This document shows positions 43,259-52,337 of a stretch of DNA of 64,000 nucleotides, piece by piece. Position 1 is the stretch's first letter; every line of letters begins with the position of its first letter. The position numbers were made by a program, and so were the translations under genes. The DNA is taken from positions 1,054,001 to 1,118,000 of the forward strand of contig NZ_CP100351.1 in the NCBI RefSeq assembly GCF_024204645.1. Reading direction: 5' to 3'. The notes beneath the pieces were generated by a model. That model made no database searches, was not told the origin of the DNA, and worked only from the letters and a program-made list of their open reading frames with translations. Source of the stretch: Desulfomicrobium sp. ZS1. GTDB taxonomy: Bacteria; Desulfobacterota; Desulfovibrionia; Desulfovibrionales; Desulfomicrobiaceae.

Positions 43259-45348
43259 GTTGCGTTCTCCTCGGTGAGGAAGGGGGATTCAAAACGAAAG
43301 GCCAGCACGGTGATGTCGTCGCGTTGCGGGCGGTCTCCACGATAGCCGGACAGCTCGCGGGTGAGCGATTCCTCCTGAACTTCAAGAGGCAGTCCGGAAT
43401 TTTCTCTGATCCATGTCACGAAGCCGCTCCGCCCGAAAGGCAAGCCCCTGTCTCCGCCGGATTGGTCCAGAATCCCGTCGGTGACAAGATAAAAAACATT
43501 GCCCGGCTCAAGGTCCAGGGTTTGGCAGGTGAAGGGGCGGGGCCTGCGGTCGTTGATTCCGCCCCGGTCGCCCCGGAAGTGCTTGACCTCGGTCTTTCCC
43601 GCCACGAAGAGGTCGATGTGGGCACCCGAAAAATGGACCTGGCGGGTCTTCCACTCGACAAAGCACAATCCGATATCCATAGATGTGGCCAGACGTTCCA
43701 GGCGCTTTGTGTCCGGCATCATGGAGCGCACGGCTTTGTCCGCGCTTTCCAGCAGCGCGGCAGGGTTGTTCCAGGGCTGCTCCAGGGTGGCGCGTTCCAG
43801 GGCCGCATGGGCGATCATGGTCATGAAGGCTCCGGGCACGCCGTGGCCCGCGCAGTCGATGACGCCGAACAGGCAGCCCTCGGCCTGTTCCCGGTACAGG
43901 TAGAAGTCGCCGCCGACCACGTCGCGCGGATGCCAGACCACGAAATACTGCCCGCGCAGGCGCTCGCTGAGCTGGCGGTCCGGGAGGATGACCCGCTGGA
44001 TGAGGCTCGCGTAGCGAATGCTCTCCGTCAGCTGGCGATGGGTGGTGGCCAGCTCGGCATGGGTGCTCTCAAGCTGGGCCGTACGCTCGGCCACGCGCTG
44101 TTCAAGCTCCGCGGTGTGGGCCTGGACCTGGGCGGCCATGGAGTCGAAGGCGCGGGACAGCGCGCCGATTTCATCATTGCGGTTCGATTGCAGCCGTGTT
44201 TCATATCGACCCATGGCCAGTCTGCGCGCCGAGTCGGTCAGGGCCAGCAGGGGGTGCAAGACTAAACGGTCAAAGCCCAAGGTCAGGGTCAGGATGACTA
44301 GAATCAGAATCAGCGCGCCGCCCACCAGGGCCAGGTTGATGATGTCCGAAGACAGGATTCCCTCGGCCGCAGGGTTGACGCTGCTGACCACGGTCCAGCC
44401 AAGTTCCGGAAGGTGCGCCAGCGCCATCATGCGCGTTCCGTGCTGCGTGGCAACCTGCAGCGAACTCACATCCGTCCCTCTGCGCCGTATTTCGGCCAGG
44501 GAGCGGGCGAGAGTCTCGCGGTCGCGGTTTTCGCTCAGTTCAGCGAAAACGGTGCGTGAGGTGTCATGCTTGTCCATGGCCCCGTACTCGATTCTGGCCG
44601 CGTCGGGATGGGCCACGATGCGCCCCTGTGCGTCGACAATAAAGCTCATGGCCCCGGCTGAACGTGCCACGAGCATGGTTTTCAGAAATCTGTCCAATTG
44701 CATGCCGGTGCCAACCAGACCCAGAGGCATGCCCGCCGCGTTGCGGACCTGCACGTTGATCCACAGATTGGTCACTTTGAGCGTGGCGTCGGGGTTGATG
44801 TTGAGCGTGTAGGGAATCGCGTGGTTCATGGTCGAAAAATACCATCCGTCATCGCTTTTGGTCCGATCGAGGGTGTATCGGTACCTGGCGCTGGGGCTTT
44901 TGGGGTCGGCATAATAATAGGCCAGCGTGCGATGATGTATGACAAAATAGGATTGGTCGGCGAAAGCTTGCCGAAACCCTGCGGCTTCGGCTAAAAAACG
45001 GGTCCGGGCCGGAGCTTCCTGCTCTTTCAAAAGCCAGTCCATAAGGGCGCTTAGGCCGGCAAAACGCTGGGCCATGGCCAGTTCCCGGCCAACCAGCGCC
45101 TGGATCTTTTCGCGGGTCAGCTGCGCTTCGGCGACGGCCAGCCTGCGGCTCAGGTCCGTGGTCAGGTCGTGCATAATCCGTTGGCCGATGGTCACGGAGA
45201 GCAGAAGCACCGCAGACGATATGACCAGAAGCAGGAGCCCTATTTTGCGGCGCAGGCCAGTGGCACGATGTCGGAGGGACTGCGGATCTGGGTGGGGACA
45301 AGGGGAATCGGTCATTGTATGTGCTGCGTGCTCCATTGCGTCAGTCAT
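43255..45348 (-). CDS. siaA: SiaA: membrane PP2C/SpoIIE-type phosphatase
   Basis: 697 residues. Membrane segment at about 35-56, periplasmic sensory region (dCache-like, about 57-335), second membrane segment near 337-360, HAMP (about 360-410), coiled coil and a PP2C/SpoIIE domain (about 450-695). Metal sites are VVGGDFYL, GVIDCAGHGVPGAF and RDDITVLAF. It dephosphorylates SiaC in response to an outside signal. The start codon is uncertain: ATG 45348 has no clear ribosome site and 45315 is also possible. It is the first gene of the sia operon. Confidence 0.93.
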   Translation of the reverse strand: MTDAMEHAAHTMTDSPCPHPDPQSLRHRATGLRRKIGLLLLVISSAVLLLSVTIGQRIMHDLTTDLSRRLAVAEAQLTREKIQALVGRELAMAQRFAGLSALMDWLLKEQEAPARTRFLAEAAGFRQAFADQSYFVIHHRTLAYYYADPKSPSARYRYTLDRTKSDDGWYFSTMNHAIPYTLNINPDATLKVTNLWINVQVRNAAGMPLGLVGTGMQLDRFLKTMLVARSAGAMSFIVDAQGRIVAHPDAARIEYGAMDKHDTSRTVFAELSENRDRETLARSLAEIRRRGTDVSSLQVATQHGTRMMALAHLPELGWTVVSSVNPAAEGILSSDIINLALVGGALILILVILTLTLGFDRLVLHPLLALTDSARRLAMGRYETRLQSNRNDEIGALSRAFDSMAAQVQAHTAELEQRVAERTAQLESTHAELATTHRQLTESIRYASLIQRVILPDRQLSERLRGQYFVVWHPRDVVGGDFYLYREQAEGCLFGVIDCAGHGVPGAFMTMIAHAALERATLEQPWNNPAALLESADKAVRSMMPDTKRLERLATSMDIGLCFVEWKTRQVHFSGAHIDLFVAGKTEVKHFRGDRGGINDRRPRPFTCQTLDLEPGNVFYLVTDGILDQSGGDRGLPFGRSGFVTWIRENSGLPLEVQEESLTRELSGYRGDRPQRDDITVLAFRFESPFLTEENAT

Positions 45349-45797
45349 CGAATATTATGTCAAATTTTCAGTAGATTGCAATGCTTGCGGGGTGTTGTCA
45401 ACGACATCTGTCGCCATGCGATGGTTTTATCCATTACGCCATAAGGTATTGTGCTTATGGGTGTTCGTGAAGTATCCAGTGTATGACGACGTGCTGCGAT
45501 ATTGTTTTGTCTGGTGATCTGAAGATCCTGCGCAATGCGGCTCGGGCCATGGCTGAGACCACGCCGTCCATCAAGAACCCGCGTATCGTCTGCGGGCATT
45601 TTGCGTTGGCTAGCCAGGGCGTTGGGCTTTCGGCGTCCTGTTTCGTCATCACGACTCATGGCGACTCATGGCGACATGGATGTGGATTCCGCGCCGGTAA
45701 GGGGCATGTGTGTTCATATCGAATTTCCCTGCAGGCACGCGGGGCGGAAATATTGCCGCGTTCTTAACAGAAATACAGCTAACGCCAGGGTAGAGAT
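45349..45797. other. gap between siaA and the PP-loop gene
   Basis: About 450 bases between divergent genes. It should hold both promoters. Frames on both strands (45360-45659, 45483-45767) show no family features. A short tandem repeat GACTCATGGC occurs twice near 45652-45671. Confidence 0.4.
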
Positions 45798-46460
45798 ATG
45801 ACTTTTTTCGAAAAGATCGCGCTGACCAGATCGCGGATGGTCGAGGTGCTGGAGCGTTTCGGCCCCGGCGCGGCCGTGGGCTGGACCGGGGGCAAGGACT
45901 CCACGGTGGTGTTGGCTCTGTGGCGGGAACTGCTCGCGGCCAAGAGGCCAGGCGCTTCCGTGCGGGCCCTGAATTTGGATACGGGCTGCAAGTTTCCGGA
46001 GGTGCTCGCCTTTCGCGACCGGCTGGCCCGCGAGTGGGATTTGGAACTGCACATTGTCCGGCCCGGTGTCGATCTGTCCCGCTATCCGCTGGCTGTTGAC
46101 CCGGTGGCCTGCTGCGGCGATTTGAAGATCCGTCCTTTGAATGAGGCCGTGCGGGGCTTGTCCATCCCGGCCCTGTTGACCGGGGTGCGCGCCGACGAGA
46201 ATCGGGATCGGGCGAACCGGCCCTGGCTGGAAGATCACGGCGACCACGTCCGGGTTCTGCCCATTCTGGAATGGACGGAACTGGACATCTGGACCTTCAT
46301 GACGCGCGAGTCGATCCCCTGGTGCACGCTTTACGATCAGGGCTACCGCTCGCTTGGCTGCATGCCCTGCACCTCCCGCTCGGGCCATGGCGAGCGTTCG
46401 GGCCGCGACGCGGCCAAGGAAGAGCGCATGGGGCAACTGCGGAGCTTGGGGTATTTTTAG
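45798..46460 (+). CDS. APS/PAPS-reductase-family PP-loop protein without the catalytic cysteine
   Basis: 220 residues. The PP-loop is GWTGGKDST (28-36). Cys105-Cys106 and Cys188-x-x-Cys191 reproduce the CC...CxxC [4Fe-4S] pattern of bacterial APS reductases with the usual spacing of about 80. Those enzymes end with a mobile ECG(L/I)H tail carrying the catalytic Cys. Here the chain ends RSLGYF without any Cys, so it cannot follow the normal reductase mechanism. It may be a thiouridine-type or other sulfur-transfer enzyme, or an APS-binding protein. AGGG precedes the ATG. It stands alone. Confidence 0.85.
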   Translation: MTFFEKIALTRSRMVEVLERFGPGAAVGWTGGKDSTVVLALWRELLAAKRPGASVRALNLDTGCKFPEVLAFRDRLAREWDLELHIVRPGVDLSRYPLAVDPVACCGDLKIRPLNEAVRGLSIPALLTGVRADENRDRANRPWLEDHGDHVRVLPILEWTELDIWTFMTRESIPWCTLYDQGYRSLGCMPCTSRSGHGERSGRDAAKEERMGQLRSLGYF

Positions 46461-46480
46461 GGCGTTTGGGGAAAAGCCGT

Positions 46481-46650
46481 CTCCATGCGGTCGCGTCCCG
46501 GTTCGTCCCGGCCAAGGACCGTCGAAACTCCTTCGCTGGCCTCGTAGAGTCGAACCATTACGTGCGGATTTGACAGGGCGAGGCAGCGCGACCGGCAATG
46601 GTTCGACAAACGATGCCTGGCTCAGTCAGACAGTCGATGGCCTTGACCGG
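46481..46650. repeat. dispersed hairpin repeat, copy upstream of ispG
   Basis: Conserved left flank (GCGTCCCGGTTCG, AAACTCCTTCGCTGGCCTCG), then stem GTCGAACCATT (46549-46559), a 37-base centre, the perfect partner AATGGTTCGAC (46597-46607), and the conserved right flank AAACGATGCCTGGCTCAGTC. The other copy is at 37184-37400. Stem sequences differ completely but pairing is kept. Confidence 0.8.
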
Positions 46651-46803
46651 GACGGACCGAGGCGCTCGGAACGATCGTTGGTGGGGGAAGAATTTCTGTC
46701 TCTTTGTATGTGAGCCAGCTTTCTTTTGTCCGGCAGAGGCGGTTGGAAATTTAGGATTTCCCGTCCTTGGCTTTGAAGACCAAATTCATTACGCTCCCCC
46801 GCC

Positions 46804-47907
46804 ATGACGCAAAACGATCCATCCGTACTTTTTCCTCGCGTAAGGACCCGCTCCCTCTTTGTGGGCGGAGTTGGCATTGGTGGGGACAACCCTGTGCGTG
46901 TGCAGTCCATGACCAACACAGATACCCGTGACGTGGACGCGACCCTGTCCCAGATCAAGGCCCTGGCCGGGGCCGGCTGCGAGATCGTGCGCCTGGCCGT
47001 GCTTGATCTGGAAGCGGCCATGGCCCTCAAAACCATCTGCGCCGCCACGCCCGTACCGCTTATCGCCGATATCCATTTTGATTCCCGTTTGGCCGTGCAG
47101 GCCGTCGAGGCGGGCGTGAAGGGCCTGCGCATCAACCCCGGCAATATCGGCGGCCCGGACAAGGTCGATCGCGTGGTGGACGCGGCCCGCGCGGCGGGAG
47201 TGCCCATCCGCATCGGCGTGAACAGCGGTTCCGTGGACAAGGAACTGCTCAAAAAGCACGGCGGCCCGACCCCTGCGGCCATGGTCGAGAGCGCTTTGGA
47301 ACATGTGCGGTTGCTGGAAGAGCGCAAGTTCGGGGACATCAAGATTTCGCTCAAATCCTCAAGCGTTCTGGGCACTATCGCGGCCTATCGGCTCATGGCG
47401 AAGACCGTGGATTATCCGCTGCACATCGGCGTGACCGAGGCCGGTACGGCCATGCGAGGGGCGGTCAAATCGTCGGTGGGCCTGGGCATCCTGCTGGCCG
47501 AGGGCATCGGCGACACGCTGCGGGTTTCGCTCACCGCCGATCCCGTGGAGGAAATGCTCGTGGCCTGGGAGATCCTGCGCGCTCTGGGACTTCGGTCCAG
47601 AGGACCGGAGATCGTCTCCTGCCCGACCTGCGGCCGCACCGAGATCGGGCTCATCGAACTGGCGAATGCCGTGGAAGACAGGCTGCGCGGGGTGGAGGAC
47701 GTCTTCACCGTGGCGGTCATGGGCTGCGTGGTCAACGGGCCTGGCGAGGCGCGGGAGGCGGACATCGGCGTGGCCGGTGGCCGCGAGTCGGGCCTCATCT
47801 TCCGCAAGGGCGAGGTCGTGCGCAAGGTCAAGGGCCGCTCGGAGCTCTTGCCCGCCTTCATGGAAGAGCTGGAGAAATTTCTGGAGGAGCGGCGGGGTGT
47901 GGCATGA
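46804..47907 (+). CDS. ispG: 4-hydroxy-3-methylbut-2-en-1-yl diphosphate synthase
   Basis: 367 residues of GcpE/IspG. It has VGGVGIGGDNPVRVQSMTNTDTRDV, DIHFD, GLRINPGNIGG and VGVTEAGT-type segments (HIGVTEAGTAMRGAVKSS). The [4Fe-4S] ligands are SCPTCGR (Cys-x-x-Cys) and Cys in GCVVNGPGEA. It makes HMBPP in the MEP isoprenoid path. dxs and ispA lie 9-10 kb downstream on the same strand. Confidence 0.96.
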   Translation: MTQNDPSVLFPRVRTRSLFVGGVGIGGDNPVRVQSMTNTDTRDVDATLSQIKALAGAGCEIVRLAVLDLEAAMALKTICAATPVPLIADIHFDSRLAVQAVEAGVKGLRINPGNIGGPDKVDRVVDAARAAGVPIRIGVNSGSVDKELLKKHGGPTPAAMVESALEHVRLLEERKFGDIKISLKSSSVLGTIAAYRLMAKTVDYPLHIGVTEAGTAMRGAVKSSVGLGILLAEGIGDTLRVSLTADPVEEMLVAWEILRALGLRSRGPEIVSCPTCGRTEIGLIELANAVEDRLRGVEDVFTVAVMGCVVNGPGEAREADIGVAGGRESGLIFRKGEVVRKVKGRSELLPAFMEELEKFLEERRGVA

Positions 47908-47961
47908 AAGCCCGCCAGCTGATTCCGGCTGAGGGAAATGCCTGCCGCACGGGGGTGAGAC

Positions 47962-49050
47962 ATGCCTGGTAAGGATTTTCAGGACCGCGCCGTCGGGGCC
48001 ATCATGGGGGCCTTCATAGGCGACGCCTTGGCTCTGGGACCGCATTGGTACTACAATCTGGACGACCTGCGCCGCGACTACGGCGATTGGATCACCGGCT
48101 ATACCGACCCCAAGCCCGGCCGTTACCATGCAGGCTTGAGGGCCGGACAGCAGTCCCAGGCGGGATTCATCCTTGAACTGACGCTGGCCTCTCTGGTGGA
48201 GCGCGGCGGGTATGATGCCGAGGATTTCTGCCAGCGCATGGACCATGAGCTGTTTCCCCTGCTCGACGGCACGCCCGTGAGCGGACCGGGGAGCTACACC
48301 AGCCAGTCCATTCGCGAGGCCTGGCGGCGGCGCGTCAAACAAAAGCTGCCGTGGGGACAGACCGCGGGACAGGCCGATACCACCGAGGCCATCGAACGCA
48401 CCCTGGCCATCGCGGTGCGCTACGCCCTTGATCCCGCGCAGCTTGCCACGGCCGTGGCCGGTAACGCCGCCCTGACCCAGGCTGACGACCTCGTCCTGTC
48501 CCTGACCGTGGCCTTCGGCGCCGTGCTCGGGCAACTGGTGCAGGGACATCCGCTGGATGCGACGATTTCCGACCGGCTTATGAAGCTGGTCAAGACCGGG
48601 GAGCTGCCGTTTCACGCCGTGACGCGCGAGAACCTGCAGCCGCCACGGCCGGGTGATCCCGATCCGCCGCGCGCCGGGCGTTTCGCGTCTCCGGACGCGC
48701 TCCTGTCCCCGGCGTACATGGCCGCCGCGGCTGCGGACCCAGGCGTGCGCATCGAACCGGCCTGGAAGGTCTCCCTGGTCTATGGCATGCCCTGCGCCAT
48801 CTACCATCAGCTGCCCGCAGCCTACTATCTTGCGGCGCGCTTCCGTGACGACTTTGAATCCGCCGTGCTCCATGCGGTGAACGGCGGCGGACAGAACCAA
48901 GCCCGCGCTATCCTGACCGGCGCCCTGGTCGGAGCTCAGACGGGATTTTCCGGCATCCCCTGGCGCTTCACGGACGGCCTTGTGCGAGGCACCGACCTGC
49001 TGGAGCTTGCGGAGAGGCTGGCGGAGCAGGCGGCGGGGGAGGGCCGTTGA
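47962..49050 (+). CDS. ADP-ribosylglycohydrolase-family protein with altered metal site
   Basis: 362 residues. The N-terminal GAFIGDALALGPHWYYN is the family start. At the C-terminus, where dinuclear-Mg enzymes have GGDTDT, this protein has NGGGQNQARAILTGALVGAQ, so the key Asp residues are Gln/Asn. This form recalls the J1-crystallin branch of the family. The reaction may be lost or changed. GGGGGTG precedes the ATG. The stop overlaps the TTG start of the next gene. Confidence 0.88.
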   Translation: MPGKDFQDRAVGAIMGAFIGDALALGPHWYYNLDDLRRDYGDWITGYTDPKPGRYHAGLRAGQQSQAGFILELTLASLVERGGYDAEDFCQRMDHELFPLLDGTPVSGPGSYTSQSIREAWRRRVKQKLPWGQTAGQADTTEAIERTLAIAVRYALDPAQLATAVAGNAALTQADDLVLSLTVAFGAVLGQLVQGHPLDATISDRLMKLVKTGELPFHAVTRENLQPPRPGDPDPPRAGRFASPDALLSPAYMAAAAADPGVRIEPAWKVSLVYGMPCAIYHQLPAAYYLAARFRDDFESAVLHAVNGGGQNQARAILTGALVGAQTGFSGIPWRFTDGLVRGTDLLELAERLAEQAAGEGR

Positions 49051-50186
49051 GTTCCAAACTTTTTCACTACGGTTCCCTTTTGGGAAAGATCAAGTCTCGT
49101 ATCCGCTCGGCGCAGGCGAAAGCGGCGCTTTCCGCTAACGCGGAGATGATAGCCATGTATTGGGACATCGGGCGGATGATCCATAATCGTCAAGTTGAAG
49201 AGGGGTGGGGGGCGGGCGTCATTCCTCGGCTGGCTGCGGATTTGAAAAATGAACTACCTGAAGTTAAAGGATTTTCTGAACGAAATCTGAAGTACATGAT
49301 TCGTTTTGCTCGAGAATATGGTAAGGATTTGGATGATGGGTTTCTTTCTTCGCGGGCAATTGTGCAGCAGCCTGCTGCACTTTTCGCAGATGGCGATGAT
49401 CGAGGACCAATTGTGCAGCAGGTTGCTGCACAATCGGAAATGCCCCTTGCCGTCATATTGGGGCTGCCGTGGTTTCATCACATAACCCTCTTGGAGAAGG
49501 TCAAGGATCCGTCCGTTCGGGCATGGTATGCGTGGCGGGCACTGGAGCAGGGCTGGAGTCGGGATGCGCTTATGGCCCAGATCAGGGGGCAGGTACACAA
49601 GCGTCAGGGCAGCGCAGTTACAAACTTCATCGCGACCTTGCCGGCCATCCATGCTGATCTGGCGCAGCGACTTCTCAAGGATCCTTACCTCTTTGATTTT
49701 TTGACTATCGAGGAACCGTTTCACGAACGGGAACTGGAAACCAGTCTTGTCCGGCATCTGGAGAAATTTCTTCTTGAACTGGGGGCGGGTTTTGCGTTTG
49801 TCGGACGCCAGTATCACTTGGCGATAAGTGACCGGGATTTTTATCTTGATCTGCTGTTCTACCACTTGAAGCTGCGCTGTTTCATCGTGATTGAACTGAA
49901 GAAGGGCGACTTCAAACCCGAGTACGCCGGGAAAATGAATTTTTATTGTTCCGTGGTCGATGACCAGCTCAGAAACGAAAGCGACAACCTGACCATTGGC
50001 TTGATTCTGTGTCAGACCAAAGACAGGATCCTGGCGGAATACACGTTGCGCGACATGCACAAGCCTATTGGTATTTCCGAATACGAATTGACTCGGTCAT
50101 TGCCGGAGAACTTCAAGTCTGCATTGCCTACCGTGGAAGAGATTGAAGCGGAATTGGACGGGCTTGGCAGTGGGGAACGAATTTGA
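49047..50186 (+). CDS. DUF1016 (YhcG-type) PD-(D/E)XK nuclease-like protein, first copy
   Basis: 379 residues starting with TTG at 49047, which overlaps the preceding TGA. The N-terminal helical DUF1016 domain has YWDIGRMIHNRQVEEGWGAGVI and FSERNLKYMIRFAREY. The C-terminal PD-(D/E)XK nuclease core has FVGRQYHLAISDRDFYLDLLFYHLKLRCFIVIELKKG. Residues 103-127 hold a duplicated IVQQ(P/V)AA motif coded by two palindromic DNA repeats. This family is often found near restriction or mobile genes; its task is not established. A second copy lies at 52338-53378. Confidence 0.9.
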   Translation: MSSKLFHYGSLLGKIKSRIRSAQAKAALSANAEMIAMYWDIGRMIHNRQVEEGWGAGVIPRLAADLKNELPEVKGFSERNLKYMIRFAREYGKDLDDGFLSSRAIVQQPAALFADGDDRGPIVQQVAAQSEMPLAVILGLPWFHHITLLEKVKDPSVRAWYAWRALEQGWSRDALMAQIRGQVHKRQGSAVTNFIATLPAIHADLAQRLLKDPYLFDFLTIEEPFHERELETSLVRHLEKFLLELGAGFAFVGRQYHLAISDRDFYLDLLFYHLKLRCFIVIELKKGDFKPEYAGKMNFYCSVVDDQLRNESDNLTIGLILCQTKDRILAEYTLRDMHKPIGISEYELTRSLPENFKSALPTVEEIEAELDGLGSGERI

Positions 50187-50252
50187 GCCGTAACAGACCA
50201 TGTTCTATTCAGTAACTCATTAATTTATCTATATTCCTCGAGGAGACATTTC

Positions 50253-51995
50253 ATGCTGTTCAGCAAATTCTACGTGCCCACCCTGAAGGAAACCCCGGCC
50301 GAGGCCGAGGTGATCAGCCACAAGCTTCTGCTGCGCGCGGGCATGATCCGCAAGCTGACCAGCGGCATCTACACCTACATGCCGCTTGGCCTTCGCGCCA
50401 TCAACAAGGTCGCCAGCATCGTGCGCGAGGAGATGAACCGGGCCGGGGCCCAGGAAATTTCCATGCCCATGGTGCAGCCGGCCGATCTGTGGCAGGAGAG
50501 CGGGCGCTGGGATTTCTACGGCAAGGAGCTCCTGCGCCTCAAAGACCGCAACGGCCGCGACTACTGCCTCGGACCCACGCACGAGGAGGTCATCACCGAT
50601 CTTGTACGTGGCGAGGTCCGCTCCTACCGTCAGCTGCCCATCAACCTGTACCAGATCCAGACCAAGTTCCGGGACGAGATCCGGCCCCGCTTCGGCCTCA
50701 TGCGCGGCCGTGAGTTCATCATGAAGGACGCCTATTCCTTCGACAAGGACGATGAGGGCGTGAACGCCAGCTACCAGGCCATGTACGACGCCTACACCCG
50801 CGTCTTCACTCGTTTGGGCCTGGAATTTCGGGCCGTTAGCGCAGACTCCGGCGCCATCGGCGGCAGTTTTTCCCATGAGTTTATGGTGCTGGCCGACACC
50901 GGCGAGGACACCCTGGCTGTGTGCACGTCCTGCTCCTACGCCGCCAACCTGGAGAAGGCCGAAACAAAGTCCCAGCCCATGTGCACGACTACCTGCGCCG
51001 CGTTCGAGCAGGTGGCTACTCCGGGTAAGCACACGGTGGAAGACGTGGCCGGATTTTTGGCCGTGGCTACGACCCAGGTCATGAAGACCCTGCTCTTCGA
51101 CGTGGACGGCAAATCCGTGGCCGTGCTGCTGCGCGGTGACCGCGAAGTCAATGACGTGAAGTTGAAAAACCTTCTCGGTGCGACCAGCGTCGAGCTGGCC
51201 ACCCCGGAACAGGTCGTGGCCTGGACCGGCGCGCCCGTGGGCTTTGCCGGACCGGTGGGCCTCAAGGTCGACGCCATCTACGCAGACCATGAAATCGCGG
51301 CAGGCACGGACTTTGTCTGCGGAGCCAACGCCGCTGACACGCACCTCCTCCACGTCGACCCGCGCCGCGACATCATCTTGTCCACGGACGCCGCCCCCAC
51401 GGGCTACGCGGACCTGCGCTCCATCACCCTGGACGACCCCTGCCCGGCCTGTGGCGGCTCCCTGACCATGCCCAAGGGCATCGAGGTCGGCCACGTCTTC
51501 AAGCTCGGCACCAAGTATTCCAAATCCATGAACGCGACCTTCCTGGACGAGAACGGTAAGGAACAGCTCCTTATAATGGGCTGCTACGGCATCGGCGTCA
51601 GCCGCGTGGTCGCGGCCTGCATCGAGCAGAACAATGACGCGAACGGCATGATCTTCCCGCCGTCCATCGCGCCCTTTGAAATCACCATCCTGGCCATGTC
51701 CACCAAGGACGAAAAGGTCATGGCCAAAGGCCGTGAAATCCACGACTGGCTCGAATCCCAAGGCATCGACACCCTCTTCGACGACCGCGACGAGCGCCCC
51801 GGCGTAAAGTTCAACGAAGCGGACCTGCTCGGTTCCCCCATGCAGATCGTCATCGGTGGCAAGGGGCTGGAAAAGGGCGTGCTGGAGGTGAAGAACCGCA
51901 AGACGGGCGAGAAGAGGGAGCTGCCCGTGGCGGAGTGGCAGAATGCGGTTCTGGAATGGAGGAAGGAAGTGATGAAGGAGTGGGGGCTGGCGTAG
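50253..51995 (+). CDS. proS: prolyl-tRNA synthetase
   Basis: 580 residues, bacterial type with the YbaK-like editing domain inserted (about 230-390). Class II motifs: motif 1 [31 protein letters not shown], motif 2 region [27 protein letters not shown], and motif 3 [23 protein letters not shown] precedes the ATG. Confidence 0.97.
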   Translation: MLFSKFYVPTLKETPAEAEVISHKLLLRAGMIRKLTSGIYTYMPLGLRAINKVASIVREEMNRAGAQEISMPMVQPADLWQESGRWDFYGKELLRLKDRNGRDYCLGPTHEEVITDLVRGEVRSYRQLPINLYQIQTKFRDEIRPRFGLMRGREFIMKDAYSFDKDDEGVNASYQAMYDAYTRVFTRLGLEFRAVSADSGAIGGSFSHEFMVLADTGEDTLAVCTSCSYAANLEKAETKSQPMCTTTCAAFEQVATPGKHTVEDVAGFLAVATTQVMKTLLFDVDGKSVAVLLRGDREVNDVKLKNLLGATSVELATPEQVVAWTGAPVGFAGPVGLKVDAIYADHEIAAGTDFVCGANAADTHLLHVDPRRDIILSTDAAPTGYADLRSITLDDPCPACGGSLTMPKGIEVGHVFKLGTKYSKSMNATFLDENGKEQLLIMGCYGIGVSRVVAACIEQNNDANGMIFPPSIAPFEITILAMSTKDEKVMAKGREIHDWLESQGIDTLFDDRDERPGVKFNEADLLGSPMQIVIGGKGLEKGVLEVKNRKTGEKRELPVAEWQNAVLEWRKEVMKEWGLA

Positions 51996-52069
51996 CCTGC
52001 TAATTTTGAAAACGAGGCCGGGACGTTGCGGCGAACCGCAATGCCCCGGCCGTTGACCCTCTGGAACCT

Positions 52070-52321
52070 ATGTACATATTTTCCGTCCGAACCCTGACCC
52101 AAGCCATCAAGGATGTCCTCGAAGGCGAATTCCCGTTTGTCTGGGTCCGGGGGCAGGTTTCCAACCTCTCTCGCCCTCCGTCCGGGCCTGTGTATTTTTC
52201 CCTCAAGGACGATGCCGCCACTTTGAGCGAGGTCTGGTTCAAGGGGATCAACCTAAAGTCGGGGATGGCGAACGGGGTTAATCCGGTGCCGGCGAGCCCT
52301 TCCAACTGCGCAGTAAGCTGA
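52070..52321 (+). pseudogene. xseA': truncated 5' duplicate of xseA
   Basis: The first 59 codons match the intact xseA at 53391: about 163 of 177 bases are identical by my eye count, most differences at third positions. Similarity weakens after FKG but GTTAATCC...GCCGGCGAG is still recognisable, then the frame ends at 52321. Only the start of the OB-fold remains, so it is not functional as a nuclease subunit. It lies 16 bases before the second DUF1016 gene and may serve as its translated leader. Confidence 0.92.
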
Positions 52322-52337
52322 GAGCAGGGAGCGAAGC

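Noticed and set aside
45483-45767. A 94-codon frame before the PP-loop gene
   Set aside because: No recognisable features or ribosome site; it crosses a short tandem repeat.
47359-48900. A 513-codon antisense frame over ispG and the glycohydrolase gene
   Set aside because: It lies wholly opposite two clear genes in GC-rich DNA, where long antisense frames are expected by codon bias.
50229-51761. A 510-codon antisense frame over proS
   Set aside because: Shadow of proS; no family similarity and repetitive His/Gly/Val composition.
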